The notes under the pieces are model-generated. The model made no database searches and was not told the origin of the DNA. It saw only the letters and a list, made by a program, of their open reading frames with translations. Positions 34,181 to 43,924 of a stretch of 64,000 nt of DNA are shown here, in pieces. Position 1 is the stretch's first letter; each line of letters starts with the position of its first letter. The stretch is from positions 1,736,001 through 1,800,000 of the forward strand of contig NZ_MKEQ01000001.1 in NCBI RefSeq assembly GCF_001875655.1, written 5' to 3'. The translations under genes were made by a program, and so were the position numbers. This DNA comes from Enterobacter hormaechei ATCC 49162 (lineage in GTDB: Bacteria; Pseudomonadota; Gammaproteobacteria; Enterobacterales; Enterobacteriaceae).

Positions 34181-34234
34181 TTCAGTTTTGCACCAACAGT
34201 TATGACTGTTAGCGCATTGCCTTGTTATGGTGCA

Positions 34235-36016
34235 TCAGGCGCTGAGTGACTCTTCCTCGCGCACGCTGGCGGCCAGCTCATCGCCTGCCAGCTGCAACTG
34301 ATACATCTGCCAGTAACGTCCTTTCGCCTCAAGCAGCGCTCTGTGCGTGCCCCGTTCAACGGCCTGGCCACGGTGCAGCACCAGAATGGTATCGGCATCG
34401 ACGATCGTCGAGAGGCGGTGGGCGATCACCACCAGCGTGGTGCGATCCCGCACGGCAGCCAGCGCCTGCTGGATCGCCTGCTCGGTGCCGGAGTCAATGC
34501 TTGCGGTCGCTTCATCCAGGATCAGTACCTGCGGCGTCTCAATCAGCACGCGCGCCAGCGCAAGAAGTTGCTTTTGCCCGACAGAGAGGTTGTTGCCCTG
34601 CTCCCCCAGCCGGGTATTGATCCCCTCCGTTAACCCGCGCGCCAGATCCGCCAGCTGCACCGTTTCCAGCACGTCCCAGACCTGCTCCTGAGTAAAGGGC
34701 CGACCCAGCGTGACGTTGGCGTAGAAGGTATCGGCCAGCACGACCGGATCCTGCTGCACCATCGCGACGCCCTTACGCAACGCGTTGTGGCTAAGCGAGG
34801 CGAGAGGCCGTCCGTCCAGACGGATCTCCCCCTGCGTCAACGGATAGTAGCCCATCAGCAAACTGGCGAGCGTGCTTTTGCCACTGCCGGTATGCCCAAC
34901 CAGGGCGACAAAACCGCGCGACGGCACTTCAAGATTGATATCCTGCAAGACCAGCTGGTCGTCGCGGTAGGCAAACGAGACATGATCAAACGCTATGGAT
35001 CCACTTTCCAGCGGGCGTTCGTCATTGCCATAGGTCTGACGCGGCCTGTCCATCAGCTCGAACACGCGCTCGCCCGCGACCACCGCCTGTTGCAGCATCG
35101 ATTGCTGCGTGGTGAGTTCAATCAGCGGTTCGTTAAGGCGGCCAAGGTAGCTGATAAACGCGTACAGCACCCCCACTTCAATGGTTCCGCGCGTCGTCAG
35201 GCCAAACAGCATCAACAGCCCGCAGAGCACCAGCGCAGAGAAGAGGCTCAGCAGCGGACGTAACAGGAAGCCGTCCAGACGTAACGTCTGCATCCGCGCC
35301 ATATAGTGCGAGCGGCTGGCCTCCCCCATTCGCTCGCCAAAACGCGCCTGCTGGCGAAACTGCTGGATAACGCTCATGCCGTTGATCACTTCGTTAAAGC
35401 CATCATTGATATCTGCGAGGTAAGCGCGCACACGACGAACAATCGGCGTGCTGTAGCGCTGGTAAATCACCATCACAATCAGCACCGCCGGGAAAATGGT
35501 GATCGCCACCAGCGCCATTCGCCAGTCCAGGCTGAACATCGCTACCAGCATCGCGCCAATCAACGCGGCACTGCGCAGAACCGTTGCGACAACGGTTACA
35601 TAGAGGTCGCGGATCACCTCGGTGTCATTGGTGACGCGCGAAATGACCTGCCCGACCGGCTGAGTATCAAACTCGCTCAGCGGCTGGCGCAGCGCGGCAT
35701 CCATCACATCCGTGCGTAGCTGTTGAACCACGCCCACGGCGGCCCGGTTAAACAGCAGCGATTGCGCGTAGTGCAGCCCCGCCGCCGTCAGCTGTAGCCC
35801 GACATACGCCACGCCCAGCCCCGCCACCAGCCCCAGCGGCAGATAGCTTTTCGCCACCATGTTATCGATGAAATAACTGATAAGCAGCGGACCGGTGACC
35901 TCCGCAATCGCGGCGATCCACAGCAACAGTACAGCGATGGAAAGCGGTTTACGCCATGGTGAGCCATAGGCGAGCAGGCGTTTTAACGTCGGCCACATCT
36001 GTCCAAACTTACGCAT
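34235..36016 (-). CDS. mdlB: ABC half-transporter MdlB
   Basis: Membrane-ATPase fusion of 593 residues, as in E. coli, from ATG 36016 ([18 protein letters not shown]); the frame is open 45 codons further up inside mdlA. Six spans (residues about 25-320) precede the ATPase with Walker [11 protein letters not shown], signature LSVGQKQ, Walker [10 protein letters not shown] and the His switch VIAHRLS. It overlaps mdlA by eight bases and should form a heterodimer with it. Substrate unproven; multidrug-like by family. Confidence 0.96.
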   Translation of the reverse strand: MRKFGQMWPTLKRLLAYGSPWRKPLSIAVLLLWIAAIAEVTGPLLISYFIDNMVAKSYLPLGLVAGLGVAYVGLQLTAAGLHYAQSLLFNRAAVGVVQQLRTDVMDAALRQPLSEFDTQPVGQVISRVTNDTEVIRDLYVTVVATVLRSAALIGAMLVAMFSLDWRMALVAITIFPAVLIVMVIYQRYSTPIVRRVRAYLADINDGFNEVINGMSVIQQFRQQARFGERMGEASRSHYMARMQTLRLDGFLLRPLLSLFSALVLCGLLMLFGLTTRGTIEVGVLYAFISYLGRLNEPLIELTTQQSMLQQAVVAGERVFELMDRPRQTYGNDERPLESGSIAFDHVSFAYRDDQLVLQDINLEVPSRGFVALVGHTGSGKSTLASLLMGYYPLTQGEIRLDGRPLASLSHNALRKGVAMVQQDPVVLADTFYANVTLGRPFTQEQVWDVLETVQLADLARGLTEGINTRLGEQGNNLSVGQKQLLALARVLIETPQVLILDEATASIDSGTEQAIQQALAAVRDRTTLVVIAHRLSTIVDADTILVLHRGQAVERGTHRALLEAKGRYWQMYQLQLAGDELAASVREEESLSA

Positions 36017-37763
36017 CGGCGACCTCCTCATCCAGCGCGGCTTCAAGCTGTTGATAGCGGTACATATCCCGATACCAGCCGGTCTGTTCGGTAAGCTGAT
36101 CATGCTGACCACGCTGAGCAATATGCCCATGCTGAAGCACAAGAATTTCACTGGCTTCTGTCAGCGCCGACAGACGGTGTGCGCTGATGATGACCGTGCG
36201 CCCCTCCCCCCACTGGCGAAGGTTATGCAGAATTTGATGTTCAGTACGCCCGTCAACCGCCGAAAGCGCATCATCCAGAATCAGGATCTCAGCGTTCAGC
36301 AGCAGCGCGCGGGCAATAGAGATACGCTGTTTTTGTCCGCCGGAGAGCATAACGCCCCGCTCACCCACTTCCGTATCGTAGCCCTGCGGCAGACGCAGAA
36401 TATCCTCGTGCACGCTGGCTAAGCGCGCCACGTGCTCGATCTGGTCCTGTGTCGCCGTCGGGCACCCGAGCGCGACATTGTTGGCAATGGTGTCTGAAAA
36501 CAAAAACGGCGTCTGGCTGACGACCGCCAGACGGCTGCGCCAGTCATCCAGCAGCAGGCGCGGCAGCGGAACGTCGTGGAAACGGATATCGCCCTCGCTC
36601 ACGTCAAAATGACGCTGAATAAGTGACAGAATGGTACTTTTCCCGGCCCCCGTCGGGCCGCAGATGCCCAGCATCTGACCTGGACGCAGCGTGAAGCCGA
36701 CGTTTTCAAGCACCGGGTGTTCCGTTTGCGGGTAGATAAAGGCGCGAATATCCGCCTTCAGGATACCCGGACCTTCAGGTACTGGCTCGCTGCCATCGTT
36801 CACCACCGGCACTTCCGCCAGCATGGCGCGGATGCGGCTGTAAGCGGCGCTCCCGCGTTCAACGATATTAAACATCCAGGCCAGCGCCAGCATCGGCCAG
36901 ATCATCAGCCCGAGGTACATCGCAAAGCTGGTTAACTGTCCGAGGGTCATGGTGCCTCGCACCACCATCCAGCTGCCGCCGCCCACCGCCAGCAGGTTCG
37001 CCATGCCAATTGCAATATAAATGGTTGGATCGAAACGGGCGTCGATACGTGCCACGCGCATGTTTTTCGCACCGGTGTCGGCGGCGTCTGCGGCAAACAG
37101 CGCGGACTGCCTGTCCTCCAGACCAAACGCTTTAATCATGCGGATGCTGGTCATGCTCTCCTGGGTGCGATCGTTCAGCGACGAGAACGCCGCCTGCGCC
37201 AGCTTAAAGCGTTCATGCAACTGCTCGCCGTAGCGGTTAATCGCCAGCGCCATCAGCGGCATCGGCAACAGCGCCAGCAGCGTCAGCTCCCAGCTAATTT
37301 GCGTAGACATGACAATCAGTACCGCACAGCCCATCACCAGGGAATCCACGAGCGTTAATACCCCTTCACCTGCGGCAAACACCACGCGATCCACGTCGTT
37401 AGTGGCGCGGGCGATGAGATCCCCGGTACGGTGACGCAGATAAAACTCAGGGTGCTGGCGGCTCAGCTGACGATAAAAATCCTCGCGCAGCTCAACGGCA
37501 AGCTGATAGGACGCGCCGAACAGCAGCACGCGCCAGACATAACGCAGCAGATAAACCACCACGGCCGTCAGCACCAGCGTACCGACCCACATCATCACCC
37601 GTGCAGCGGTGTAATGTTGTTCCGTGACGCCATCCACGACGTATCCCACCACTTTGGGCGGGATCAGTTGCAGGATGGCAATGATAATAAGCAGGGCCAC
37701 CGCGCCGAGGTAGCGTTGCCACTCCCGACGGAAGTACCAGCTTAATTGGGCAAATAATCGCAC
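36009..37763 (-). CDS. mdlA: ABC half-transporter MdlA
   Basis: Partner of MdlB, 584 residues against 590 in E. coli, the difference being at the C-terminus. It starts with GTG at 37763 ([19 protein letters not shown]), as in E. coli. Six spans are followed by an ATPase with Walker [11 protein letters not shown], signature LSGGQKQ, Walker [10 protein letters not shown] and IISAHRLS. The catalytic base is Asp (DDAL) where MdlB has Glu (DEAT), so one of the two ATP sites may be degenerate. Its gene follows decR on the same strand. Confidence 0.96.
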   Translation of the reverse strand: MRLFAQLSWYFRREWQRYLGAVALLIIIAILQLIPPKVVGYVVDGVTEQHYTAARVMMWVGTLVLTAVVVYLLRYVWRVLLFGASYQLAVELREDFYRQLSRQHPEFYLRHRTGDLIARATNDVDRVVFAAGEGVLTLVDSLVMGCAVLIVMSTQISWELTLLALLPMPLMALAINRYGEQLHERFKLAQAAFSSLNDRTQESMTSIRMIKAFGLEDRQSALFAADAADTGAKNMRVARIDARFDPTIYIAIGMANLLAVGGGSWMVVRGTMTLGQLTSFAMYLGLMIWPMLALAWMFNIVERGSAAYSRIRAMLAEVPVVNDGSEPVPEGPGILKADIRAFIYPQTEHPVLENVGFTLRPGQMLGICGPTGAGKSTILSLIQRHFDVSEGDIRFHDVPLPRLLLDDWRSRLAVVSQTPFLFSDTIANNVALGCPTATQDQIEHVARLASVHEDILRLPQGYDTEVGERGVMLSGGQKQRISIARALLLNAEILILDDALSAVDGRTEHQILHNLRQWGEGRTVIISAHRLSALTEASEILVLQHGHIAQRGQHDQLTEQTGWYRDMYRYQQLEAALDEEVADA

Positions 37764-37793
37764 GCGGTATTTTCCTGAAGGTATTTTATGAAG

Positions 37794-38252
37794 TTATTCA
37801 ATGGGTAATGCTGTGGTGTATTTAATCTGTTCCATGGCGAAACTGGAGGTGACATCGGACAAGCCCGGTACGCTATTGACCAGCCGCTTGTAAAAATCAT
37901 CGTAGCGCTTCATGTCTGCCACCTGAACGCGCATCAGATAGTCGTATTCCCCCGCCATGCGCCAGAAGCCCAGCACCTCGGGCATATCGGAAACCTGGGT
38001 GACGAAGCGGCAGTACCATTCGCTGCTGTGATGCTGCGTTTTTATCAGGACGAAGGCGGTCAGTCCAAGCCCCAGTTTTTCGGGATCCAGCAACGCCACC
38101 CGTCCCAGCAGAATGCCGTCATCTTCCAGCTTCTTGAGGCGCTTCCAGCATGGTGTGGTGGTCAGATTAACGGCATCTGCCAGCGCCTGCAAAGAGAGGG
38201 TGCAGTCGCTTTGCAGCAAAGAAAGCAGCTTGCGGTCAATTTTATCTAGCAT
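37794..38252 (-). CDS. decR: Lrp/AsnC-type regulator DecR (YbaO)
   Basis: A 152-residue activator that responds to cysteine. ATG 38252 ([16 protein letters not shown]) matches the E. coli start; 48 upstream codons are open without family support. An N-terminal helix-turn-helix ([23 protein letters not shown]) precedes the RAM ligand domain. In E. coli DecR induces the cysteine desulfidase yhaM (cyuA). Here it diverges from a cysteine synthase-like gene, its probable target, with a symmetric element in the gap. Confidence 0.95.
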   Translation of the reverse strand: MLDKIDRKLLSLLQSDCTLSLQALADAVNLTTTPCWKRLKKLEDDGILLGRVALLDPEKLGLGLTAFVLIKTQHHSSEWYCRFVTQVSDMPEVLGFWRMAGEYDYLMRVQVADMKRYDDFYKRLVNSVPGLSDVTSSFAMEQIKYTTALPIE

Positions 38253-38264
38253 ACCCACCTCGCA

Positions 38265-38279
38265 GAGAAAATTATTCTC
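38265..38279. promoter_or_regulatory. Candidate DecR-binding site
   Basis: GAGAA-AATTA-TTCTC, an AT-centred inverted repeat typical of Lrp-family sites, lies 13 bp upstream of decR and about 90 bp before the divergent gene. Confidence 0.5.
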
Positions 38280-38367
38280 CTTACATTCTATTTTAAAGGC
38301 CAGATAGCAACAATTTTTTCTGTGCTTTTCGCTATGCTGGGCACAAAATGACAAACGGATAACTACG

Positions 38368-39414
38368 ATGAATAGCACCTGGGTTAAACATGCCATCAGC
38401 GAAATAAATGCCGACTATCAGCGCTCGGCAGACACCCACTTGATCCGCCTGCCTCTGCCTGGATTTCCCGGCATCCAGCTTTACCTGAAGGATGAAAGCA
38501 CTCATCCTACCGGCAGCCTGAAGCATCGCCTGGCGCGTTCACTCTTTTTATACGGTTTATGTAACGGCTGGATTAAAGAAGGCACCACGATTATTGAATC
38601 GTCATCCGGCTCAACTGCCGTCTCCGAAGCCTATTTTGCCCGCCTGCTCGGTCTGCCGTTTATCGCCGTCATGCCCGCCTGCACGGCGAAACGTAAAGTC
38701 GAACAGATCGAATTTTACGGCGGACGCTGCCACTTTGTGGAAAGCGCCTGCGAAATCTATGCGGCCTCCGAAATGCTGGCCCGCGAACTGAATGGCCATT
38801 ATATGGACCAGTTCACCTTCGCCGAGCGCGCCACCGACTGGCGGGGCAATAATAACATTGCGGACAGCATTTTCCGCCAGATGACCCACGAGCCGCACCC
38901 CGTCCCCGCTTACATTGTCATGAGCGCGGGCACGGGCGGAACCTCCGCCACCATCGGACGTTATATCCGCTGCCAGGGTTATGATACCCAGCTGATGGTG
39001 GTTGACCCGCAGAACTCGGTGTTCCTCGATTACTGGCAATCCCGGGATGCCAGCCTGCGCAGCCCAGTGGGTAGCAAGATCGAAGGGATTGGCCGTCCGC
39101 GCGTCGAACCCTCATTCATTCCGGACGTTGTGGATGAGATGCTCCGCGTGCCGGACGCCGCCAGCGTCGCGACGGCGCACTGGCTGGAGACACAGCTTGG
39201 CCGTAAAGTCGGGGCTTCTACCGGCACCAATATGTGGGGCGCGCTACAGCTGGCCGCGAGGATGCGTGACGAAGGCCGTACCGGATCTGTCGTCACGCTG
39301 CTGTGCGACAGCGGGGAGCGCTATCTGGACACCTATTACAACCCAGATTGGGTAAAGGCCAATATTGGCGATGTTGCACCGTGGAAAGCGCAGATTTCGC
39401 AGCTGGTGAAATAA
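38368..39414 (+). CDS. PLP-dependent cysteine desulfhydrase-like protein (CcdA type)
   Basis: A 348-residue fold-type II PLP enzyme of the cysteine synthase group. The PLP lysine is K52 in [14 protein letters not shown], the substrate loop is [10 protein letters not shown], and the phosphate cup is [12 protein letters not shown]. It diverges from decR, which is absent as a neighbour in E. coli. In Pantoea ananatis a similar decR-linked gene (ccdA) encodes a cysteine-inducible cysteine desulfhydrase; that is the likeliest role, making sulfide, pyruvate and ammonia. A cysteine synthase activity cannot be excluded. Confidence 0.8.
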   Translation: MNSTWVKHAISEINADYQRSADTHLIRLPLPGFPGIQLYLKDESTHPTGSLKHRLARSLFLYGLCNGWIKEGTTIIESSSGSTAVSEAYFARLLGLPFIAVMPACTAKRKVEQIEFYGGRCHFVESACEIYAASEMLARELNGHYMDQFTFAERATDWRGNNNIADSIFRQMTHEPHPVPAYIVMSAGTGGTSATIGRYIRCQGYDTQLMVVDPQNSVFLDYWQSRDASLRSPVGSKIEGIGRPRVEPSFIPDVVDEMLRVPDAASVATAHWLETQLGRKVGASTGTNMWGALQLAARMRDEGRTGSVVTLLCDSGERYLDTYYNPDWVKANIGDVAPWKAQISQLVK

Positions 39415-39418
39415 AAAA

Positions 39419-39438
39419 AGCCAGGCTGTAGCCTGGCT
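39419..39438 (+). terminator. Terminator after the cysteine desulfhydrase-like gene
   Basis: AGCCAGGCT (39419-39427) pairs with AGCCTGGCT (39430-39438), preceded by seven A's. It lies in the convergent gap with cof and can act for both. Confidence 0.8.
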
Positions 39439-39454
39439 TGCTGGAAGGGTCTCA

Positions 39455-40273
39455 CTATTCGGGGGAATATGGGAGGTTATTTTTGTCCAGCCAATGCGTC
39501 AAAAAATGGGACACGGCTTCGTTACGACAGTGTCCGATAACCGGTAAATGCGGGAGCGCGGCGATAAGTTGCGGCATCGCGTTCCCCATAATCAGCCCAC
39601 GGCCAACGCTGCTCAGCATCTCGTGGTCGTTCATGGCATCGCCAAAGGCCATACAGTCCTGCATCGTCAGCCCCAGATGATCGCTCAGCACCGCGAGAGC
39701 GGAACCTTTATTACAGCCCACCGGCAGCACTTCAAGACAGTCCACCGCCGAGAAGGTCAGGTGCGCCCGGTCGCCCAGCGCCTCATTAAGCTGAATACGC
39801 AGGCGGCAGAGATCGTCGTGATCGCCACAGAAGCAGATCTTGGTCACCTTGTGTGCCGGAATACGGCGCAAATCGATTAGCTGATATTTAAAGCCGCTGT
39901 AGACGTGAGCGTGCAGTAAGTCCGGAAGCTCACGCCCGGTAAACCAGCCTTCATCGTTAAAAACATGCACGCTGGCCTGCGTATCCCAGGAGCTGTGCAG
40001 GACAATGTCCGCCACTTCCGGATTCAGATCCTGACGGTGCAGCACATCGCCGTCGACGGAGTGAATGCGCGTCCCGTTGCCGGTGATCAGGAACGCCTCG
40101 AGGGAAAATGTTCCCAGCAGATGGCGCATCTCCAGCACATGACGACCAGTGGCAAACGTCAGGGTGACTTCACGCTCGCGCAGGCGCTTAAGTGTGTTCA
40201 GGGTTTGCTCTCCTAAACGGTGATCCGGCATTAACAGCGTGCCGTCCATATCAAATGCAGCGAGCCGAGCCAT
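39455..40273 (-). CDS. cof: HAD-family phosphatase Cof
   Basis: A 272-residue sugar- or nucleotide-phosphatase of HAD subfamily IIB; E. coli Cof hydrolyses HMP-pyrophosphate and PLP among others. The nucleophile motif is AFDMDGTLL (Asp8 and Asp10), motif II is FATGRH, and motifs III/IV are in [14 protein letters not shown] and [13 protein letters not shown] large C2 cap sits between. It diverges from ybaE. Confidence 0.97.
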   Translation of the reverse strand: MARLAAFDMDGTLLMPDHRLGEQTLNTLKRLREREVTLTFATGRHVLEMRHLLGTFSLEAFLITGNGTRIHSVDGDVLHRQDLNPEVADIVLHSSWDTQASVHVFNDEGWFTGRELPDLLHAHVYSGFKYQLIDLRRIPAHKVTKICFCGDHDDLCRLRIQLNEALGDRAHLTFSAVDCLEVLPVGCNKGSALAVLSDHLGLTMQDCMAFGDAMNDHEMLSSVGRGLIMGNAMPQLIAALPHLPVIGHCRNEAVSHFLTHWLDKNNLPYSPE

Positions 40274-40374
40274 GATTACTCCCGAAATGTGATGCGGTTA
40301 ACTTGTGCATCAGTATTACGTGAGATATACGGAAGTAATAGTGAATAGATGATAATTATTGTTCCGGGTTTTCC

Positions 40375-42075
40375 ATGCGCCAGCTTAACCGTCTTAACCA
40401 GTATCAACGTCTGTGGCATCCCTCCGCTGGCGCGCCGCAGCAGGTGACCATCAGTGAACTTGCCAGCCGCTGCTTTTGCAGCGAGCGACATGTACGCACC
40501 CTGCTGCGTCAGGCACAGGAGGCGGGCTGGCTAAGCTGGCACGCCCGGTCCGGCCGAGGAAAGCGTGGGGAATTACGCTTTCACGTCACCCCGGACTCGT
40601 TGCGTAATACGATGATGGAAGCCGCTCTGAAAAGTGGCCAGCAGCACAATGCGCTGGAGCTGGCCCAGCTCGCGCCTGAAGATTTGCGATCGCTACTGCA
40701 TCCGTTTATGGGCGGGCAGTGGCAGAACGATACGCCGACGCTGCGTATTCCCTACTATCGCTCGCTGGAGCCGCTTCAGCCGGGGTTTTTACCTGGCCGG
40801 GCGGAGCAGCATCTGGCGGGACAGGTATTCTCTGGTTTGACCCGTTTCAATGGTAACAGCAGTGAACCCACGGGCGATCTGGCGCATCACTGGGAAGTCT
40901 CTGCTGACGGCCTGCGCTGGCATTTCTACATCCGCTCCACCCTGCACTGGCATAACGGCGATAAAATAGAGACGGCACAGCTCCGGCAAAGCCTGACGGC
41001 GCTGTTATCCCAGCCCGGCATGGGCACGCTTTTTCGCAGCGTCCAGTGTATCGAAACCACACATCCGCAGTGCCTGACGTTTATTCTGCATCAACCTGAT
41101 TACTGGCTGGCGCACAGGCTGGCAACCTATTGTAGTCGTCTGGCGCATCCTGATTACCCCGTGGTGGGCAGCGGTCCCTTCCGGCTAAGCGTTTTTGAGC
41201 CTGAGCTGGTGCGTCTGGAAAGCCATGATCAATATCACCTAAGCCATCCGTTGCTTAAGGCTATCGAGTACTGGATCACGCCGCAGCTTTTTGACTACAG
41301 TCTGGGCACCAGCTGTCGCCACCCGGTGCAAATCGCCATTGGGGAGGCCGACGAGCTGGCCAGTCTGCGGCTGGTGAGTAACAGCACCAGCCTCGGCTTC
41401 TGTTACCTCACGCTGAAGCAGAGTCCGCGTCTGAGCGAGCTACAGGCAAAGCGGCTGATTAATATCATTCATCTCTCAACGCTTCTGCACACGCTTCCCC
41501 TGAACGAAGGGCTTATCACCCCTACCGAGGAACTGCTTCCCGGCTGGGCGATCCCCCAATGGCCTGATTTAACCGACGTTGCGCTGCCAGAGACATTGAC
41601 GCTGGTTTACCACCTGCCAGTTGAGCTTCACACCATGGCCAGCCAGTTAAAAGAATACCTTGCGCGACAGGGTTGTGAACTGACCGTCATCTTTCACGAC
41701 GCCAAGACGTGGGATGGATGCCAGCAGCTTGCCGATGCAGACATCATGATGGGAGACAGACTGATCGGCGAAGCGCCAGCGTACACCCTTGAGCAGTGGC
41801 TCCGCTGCGATGCACTCTGGCCTCATCTGCTGAGCGCACCGGCATACGCCCATTTGCAGGCCACGCTGGATGCGGTGCAGACGCAGGCGGACGATCGGGA
41901 TCGACACGCAGGACTACAGGCTATCTTCAGTCGGTTAATGGAGACAGCCGTCCTGACGCCGCTTTTTAACTACCAGTATCAAATCAGCGCGCCTCCGGGC
42001 GTCAACGGGATACGCCTTAACACCCGCGGCTGGTTTGACTTCACCGAAGCCTGGCTTCCTCCCCCAAACGCGTGA
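40375..42075 (+). CDS. ybaE: SgrR-family regulator YbaE
   Basis: A 566-residue protein, the E. coli length, with an N-terminal winged helix (residues about 1-110; ISELASRCFCSERHVRTLLRQA) and a C-terminal solute-binding domain of the SBP-5 type (IPYYRSLEPLQPGF then HWEVSADGLRWHFYIR). SgrR, its best-known relative, senses sugar-phosphate stress and activates sgrS. The ligand and targets of YbaE are not known. No signal peptide, so it acts in the cytoplasm. It is followed by queC after 66 bp. Confidence 0.95.
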   Translation: MRQLNRLNQYQRLWHPSAGAPQQVTISELASRCFCSERHVRTLLRQAQEAGWLSWHARSGRGKRGELRFHVTPDSLRNTMMEAALKSGQQHNALELAQLAPEDLRSLLHPFMGGQWQNDTPTLRIPYYRSLEPLQPGFLPGRAEQHLAGQVFSGLTRFNGNSSEPTGDLAHHWEVSADGLRWHFYIRSTLHWHNGDKIETAQLRQSLTALLSQPGMGTLFRSVQCIETTHPQCLTFILHQPDYWLAHRLATYCSRLAHPDYPVVGSGPFRLSVFEPELVRLESHDQYHLSHPLLKAIEYWITPQLFDYSLGTSCRHPVQIAIGEADELASLRLVSNSTSLGFCYLTLKQSPRLSELQAKRLINIIHLSTLLHTLPLNEGLITPTEELLPGWAIPQWPDLTDVALPETLTLVYHLPVELHTMASQLKEYLARQGCELTVIFHDAKTWDGCQQLADADIMMGDRLIGEAPAYTLEQWLRCDALWPHLLSAPAYAHLQATLDAVQTQADDRDRHAGLQAIFSRLMETAVLTPLFNYQYQISAPPGVNGIRLNTRGWFDFTEAWLPPPNA

Positions 42076-42141
42076 AGAAGCTGGTCGCCGCTTTAGCCAG
42101 GCGTTAACATGACGCTTTTACTGTAACTGTCGAGATGATCT

Positions 42142-42837
42142 ATGAAACGTGCTGTCGTCGTGTTCAGCGGAGGACAAGATTCCACAACCTGCCTGATTCA
42201 GGCGCTTCACCAGTATGATGAAGTTCACTGCGTCACTTTTGATTATGGTCAGCGTCATCGCGCTGAAATCGATGTCGCTCGTGAACTGGCCCTGAAACTG
42301 GGTGCCCGTGCTCATAAAGTGCTGGACGTGACGTTGTTAAATGAACTGGCCGTCAGCAGCCTCACCCGCGACAGCATTCCAGTGCCTGATTACGAACCGG
42401 ATGCCAGCGGCATTCCGAACACCTTCGTACCGGGCCGCAACATTCTCTTCCTGACCCTGACGGCGATCTATGCTTACCAGGTGAAAGCCGAAGCGGTGAT
42501 CACGGGCGTGTGTGAGACCGACTTCTCAGGCTATCCGGACTGTCGGGATGAATTCGTGAAAGCACTCAATCACGCCGTCGATCTGGGAATGGCAAAAGAG
42601 ACCTGCTTCGAAACGCCGCTGATGTGGCTGGATAAAGCCGAAACCTGGGCGCTGGCCGACTACTGGGGCAAGCTGGATGTTGTTCGCAATGAGACCCTGA
42701 CCTGCTACAACGGCATTAAAGGGGACGGTTGCGGACAGTGTGCCGCCTGTAACCTGCGCGCGAACGGGCTGAATCATTATCTTGCGGATAAAGCGGGCGT
42801 GATGGCCGCGATGCAGAAAAAAACCGGCCTGAAATAA
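42142..42837 (+). CDS. queC: 7-cyano-7-deazaguanine (preQ0) synthase QueC
   Basis: ATP-dependent enzyme making preQ0 from 7-carboxy-7-deazaguanine in queuosine synthesis. It has 231 residues. The ATP pyrophosphatase loop SGGQDS is residues 9-14. The zinc site is in the C-terminal [18 protein letters not shown] run, with four cysteines. It is convergent with fadM across a strong hairpin. Confidence 0.98.
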   Translation: MKRAVVVFSGGQDSTTCLIQALHQYDEVHCVTFDYGQRHRAEIDVARELALKLGARAHKVLDVTLLNELAVSSLTRDSIPVPDYEPDASGIPNTFVPGRNILFLTLTAIYAYQVKAEAVITGVCETDFSGYPDCRDEFVKALNHAVDLGMAKETCFETPLMWLDKAETWALADYWGKLDVVRNETLTCYNGIKGDGCGQCAACNLRANGLNHYLADKAGVMAAMQKKTGLK

Positions 42838-42847
42838 GGGCGACCTG

Positions 42848-42883
42848 ACCGTGCTGTCGAACGGTAAGTGGCGACAGCACGGT
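42848..42883. terminator. Bidirectional hairpin between queC and fadM
   Basis: ACCGTGCTGTCG (42848-42859) pairs perfectly with CGACAGCACGGT (42872-42883), loop of 12. Likely terminator for both convergent genes; T-run short. Confidence 0.75.
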
Positions 42884-42899
42884 TATTCCTGAACATTTC

Positions 42900-43298
42900 T
42901 TACGCGATCATCAGTTCCAGCTTTTCGCGCAACTCCCCTTCCAGCGGTAACGCTTTCTGCGTTTTGAGATCGATACAAACAAAGGTGATCAGCGCATCGG
43001 CCACCACCTGCCCTTCAGGATCCAGCGTGACGACCTGACTCAGCACGCCGCTTTTGCCATTCAGTTGTTGGACCTCACTGGTTACGGTAAGCACATCCCC
43101 CAGCACGGCCGGGCGGCGGTAGTTAATGTTGATATTGACGACCACAAACGCGATGTTGTGTGCGGTCAGCCACTGGAAACTTTCACTGTTCTCCAGACCG
43201 TCCCAGCGCGCCTCTTCAAGAAATTCAAGATAGCGGGCGTTATTGACGTGCTGATAAACATCGAGGTGATAACCACGGACTTTGATTTGTGTCTGCAT
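42900..43298 (-). CDS. fadM: Long-chain acyl-CoA thioesterase FadM (YbaW)
   Basis: A single hot-dog-fold thioesterase of 132 residues from ATG 43298 (MQTQIKVRGYHLDVYQHV); 13 open upstream codons cross a regulatory palindrome and are rejected. The catalytic Asp is in HLDVYQHVNNARYLEF. In E. coli it releases dead-end acyl-CoAs formed during oleate degradation and belongs to the FadR regulon. The sequence upstream holds a FadR-like site. Confidence 0.96.
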   Translation of the reverse strand: MQTQIKVRGYHLDVYQHVNNARYLEFLEEARWDGLENSESFQWLTAHNIAFVVVNININYRRPAVLGDVLTVTSEVQQLNGKSGVLSQVVTLDPEGQVVADALITFVCIDLKTQKALPLEGELREKLELMIA

Positions 43299-43329
43299 AG
43301 CGCAATAGCCTTTCGTTGTTATAGGTTCA

Positions 43330-43354
43330 GAGGTCATAACTGGTATGACCTCTT
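43330..43354. promoter_or_regulatory. FadR-like operator upstream of fadM
   Basis: A perfect inverted repeat GAGGTCATA-ACTGG-TATGACCTC (arms at 43330-43338 and 43344-43352). Its right part, AACTGGTATGACCTCTT (43338-43354), agrees with the FadR consensus AACTGGTCNGACCAGTT at most positions. It is 32 bp upstream of the fadM start. Confidence 0.65.
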
Positions 43355-43395
43355 TATCCTGGCAAATTTTTGCCGCAGTGCAAGTGATTACGCGA

Positions 43396-43896
<501 letters not shown>

Positions 43897-43924
43897 TTAC
43901 GAAAATCTGCGAGCAGATACGTAA

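Noticed and set aside
36017..36151. 45-codon N-terminal extension of mdlB inside mdlA
   Set aside because: No family support; the ATG at 36016 gives the usual 593 residues.
38253..38396. 48-codon N-terminal extension of decR
   Set aside because: It crosses the divergent promoter region and the candidate operator.
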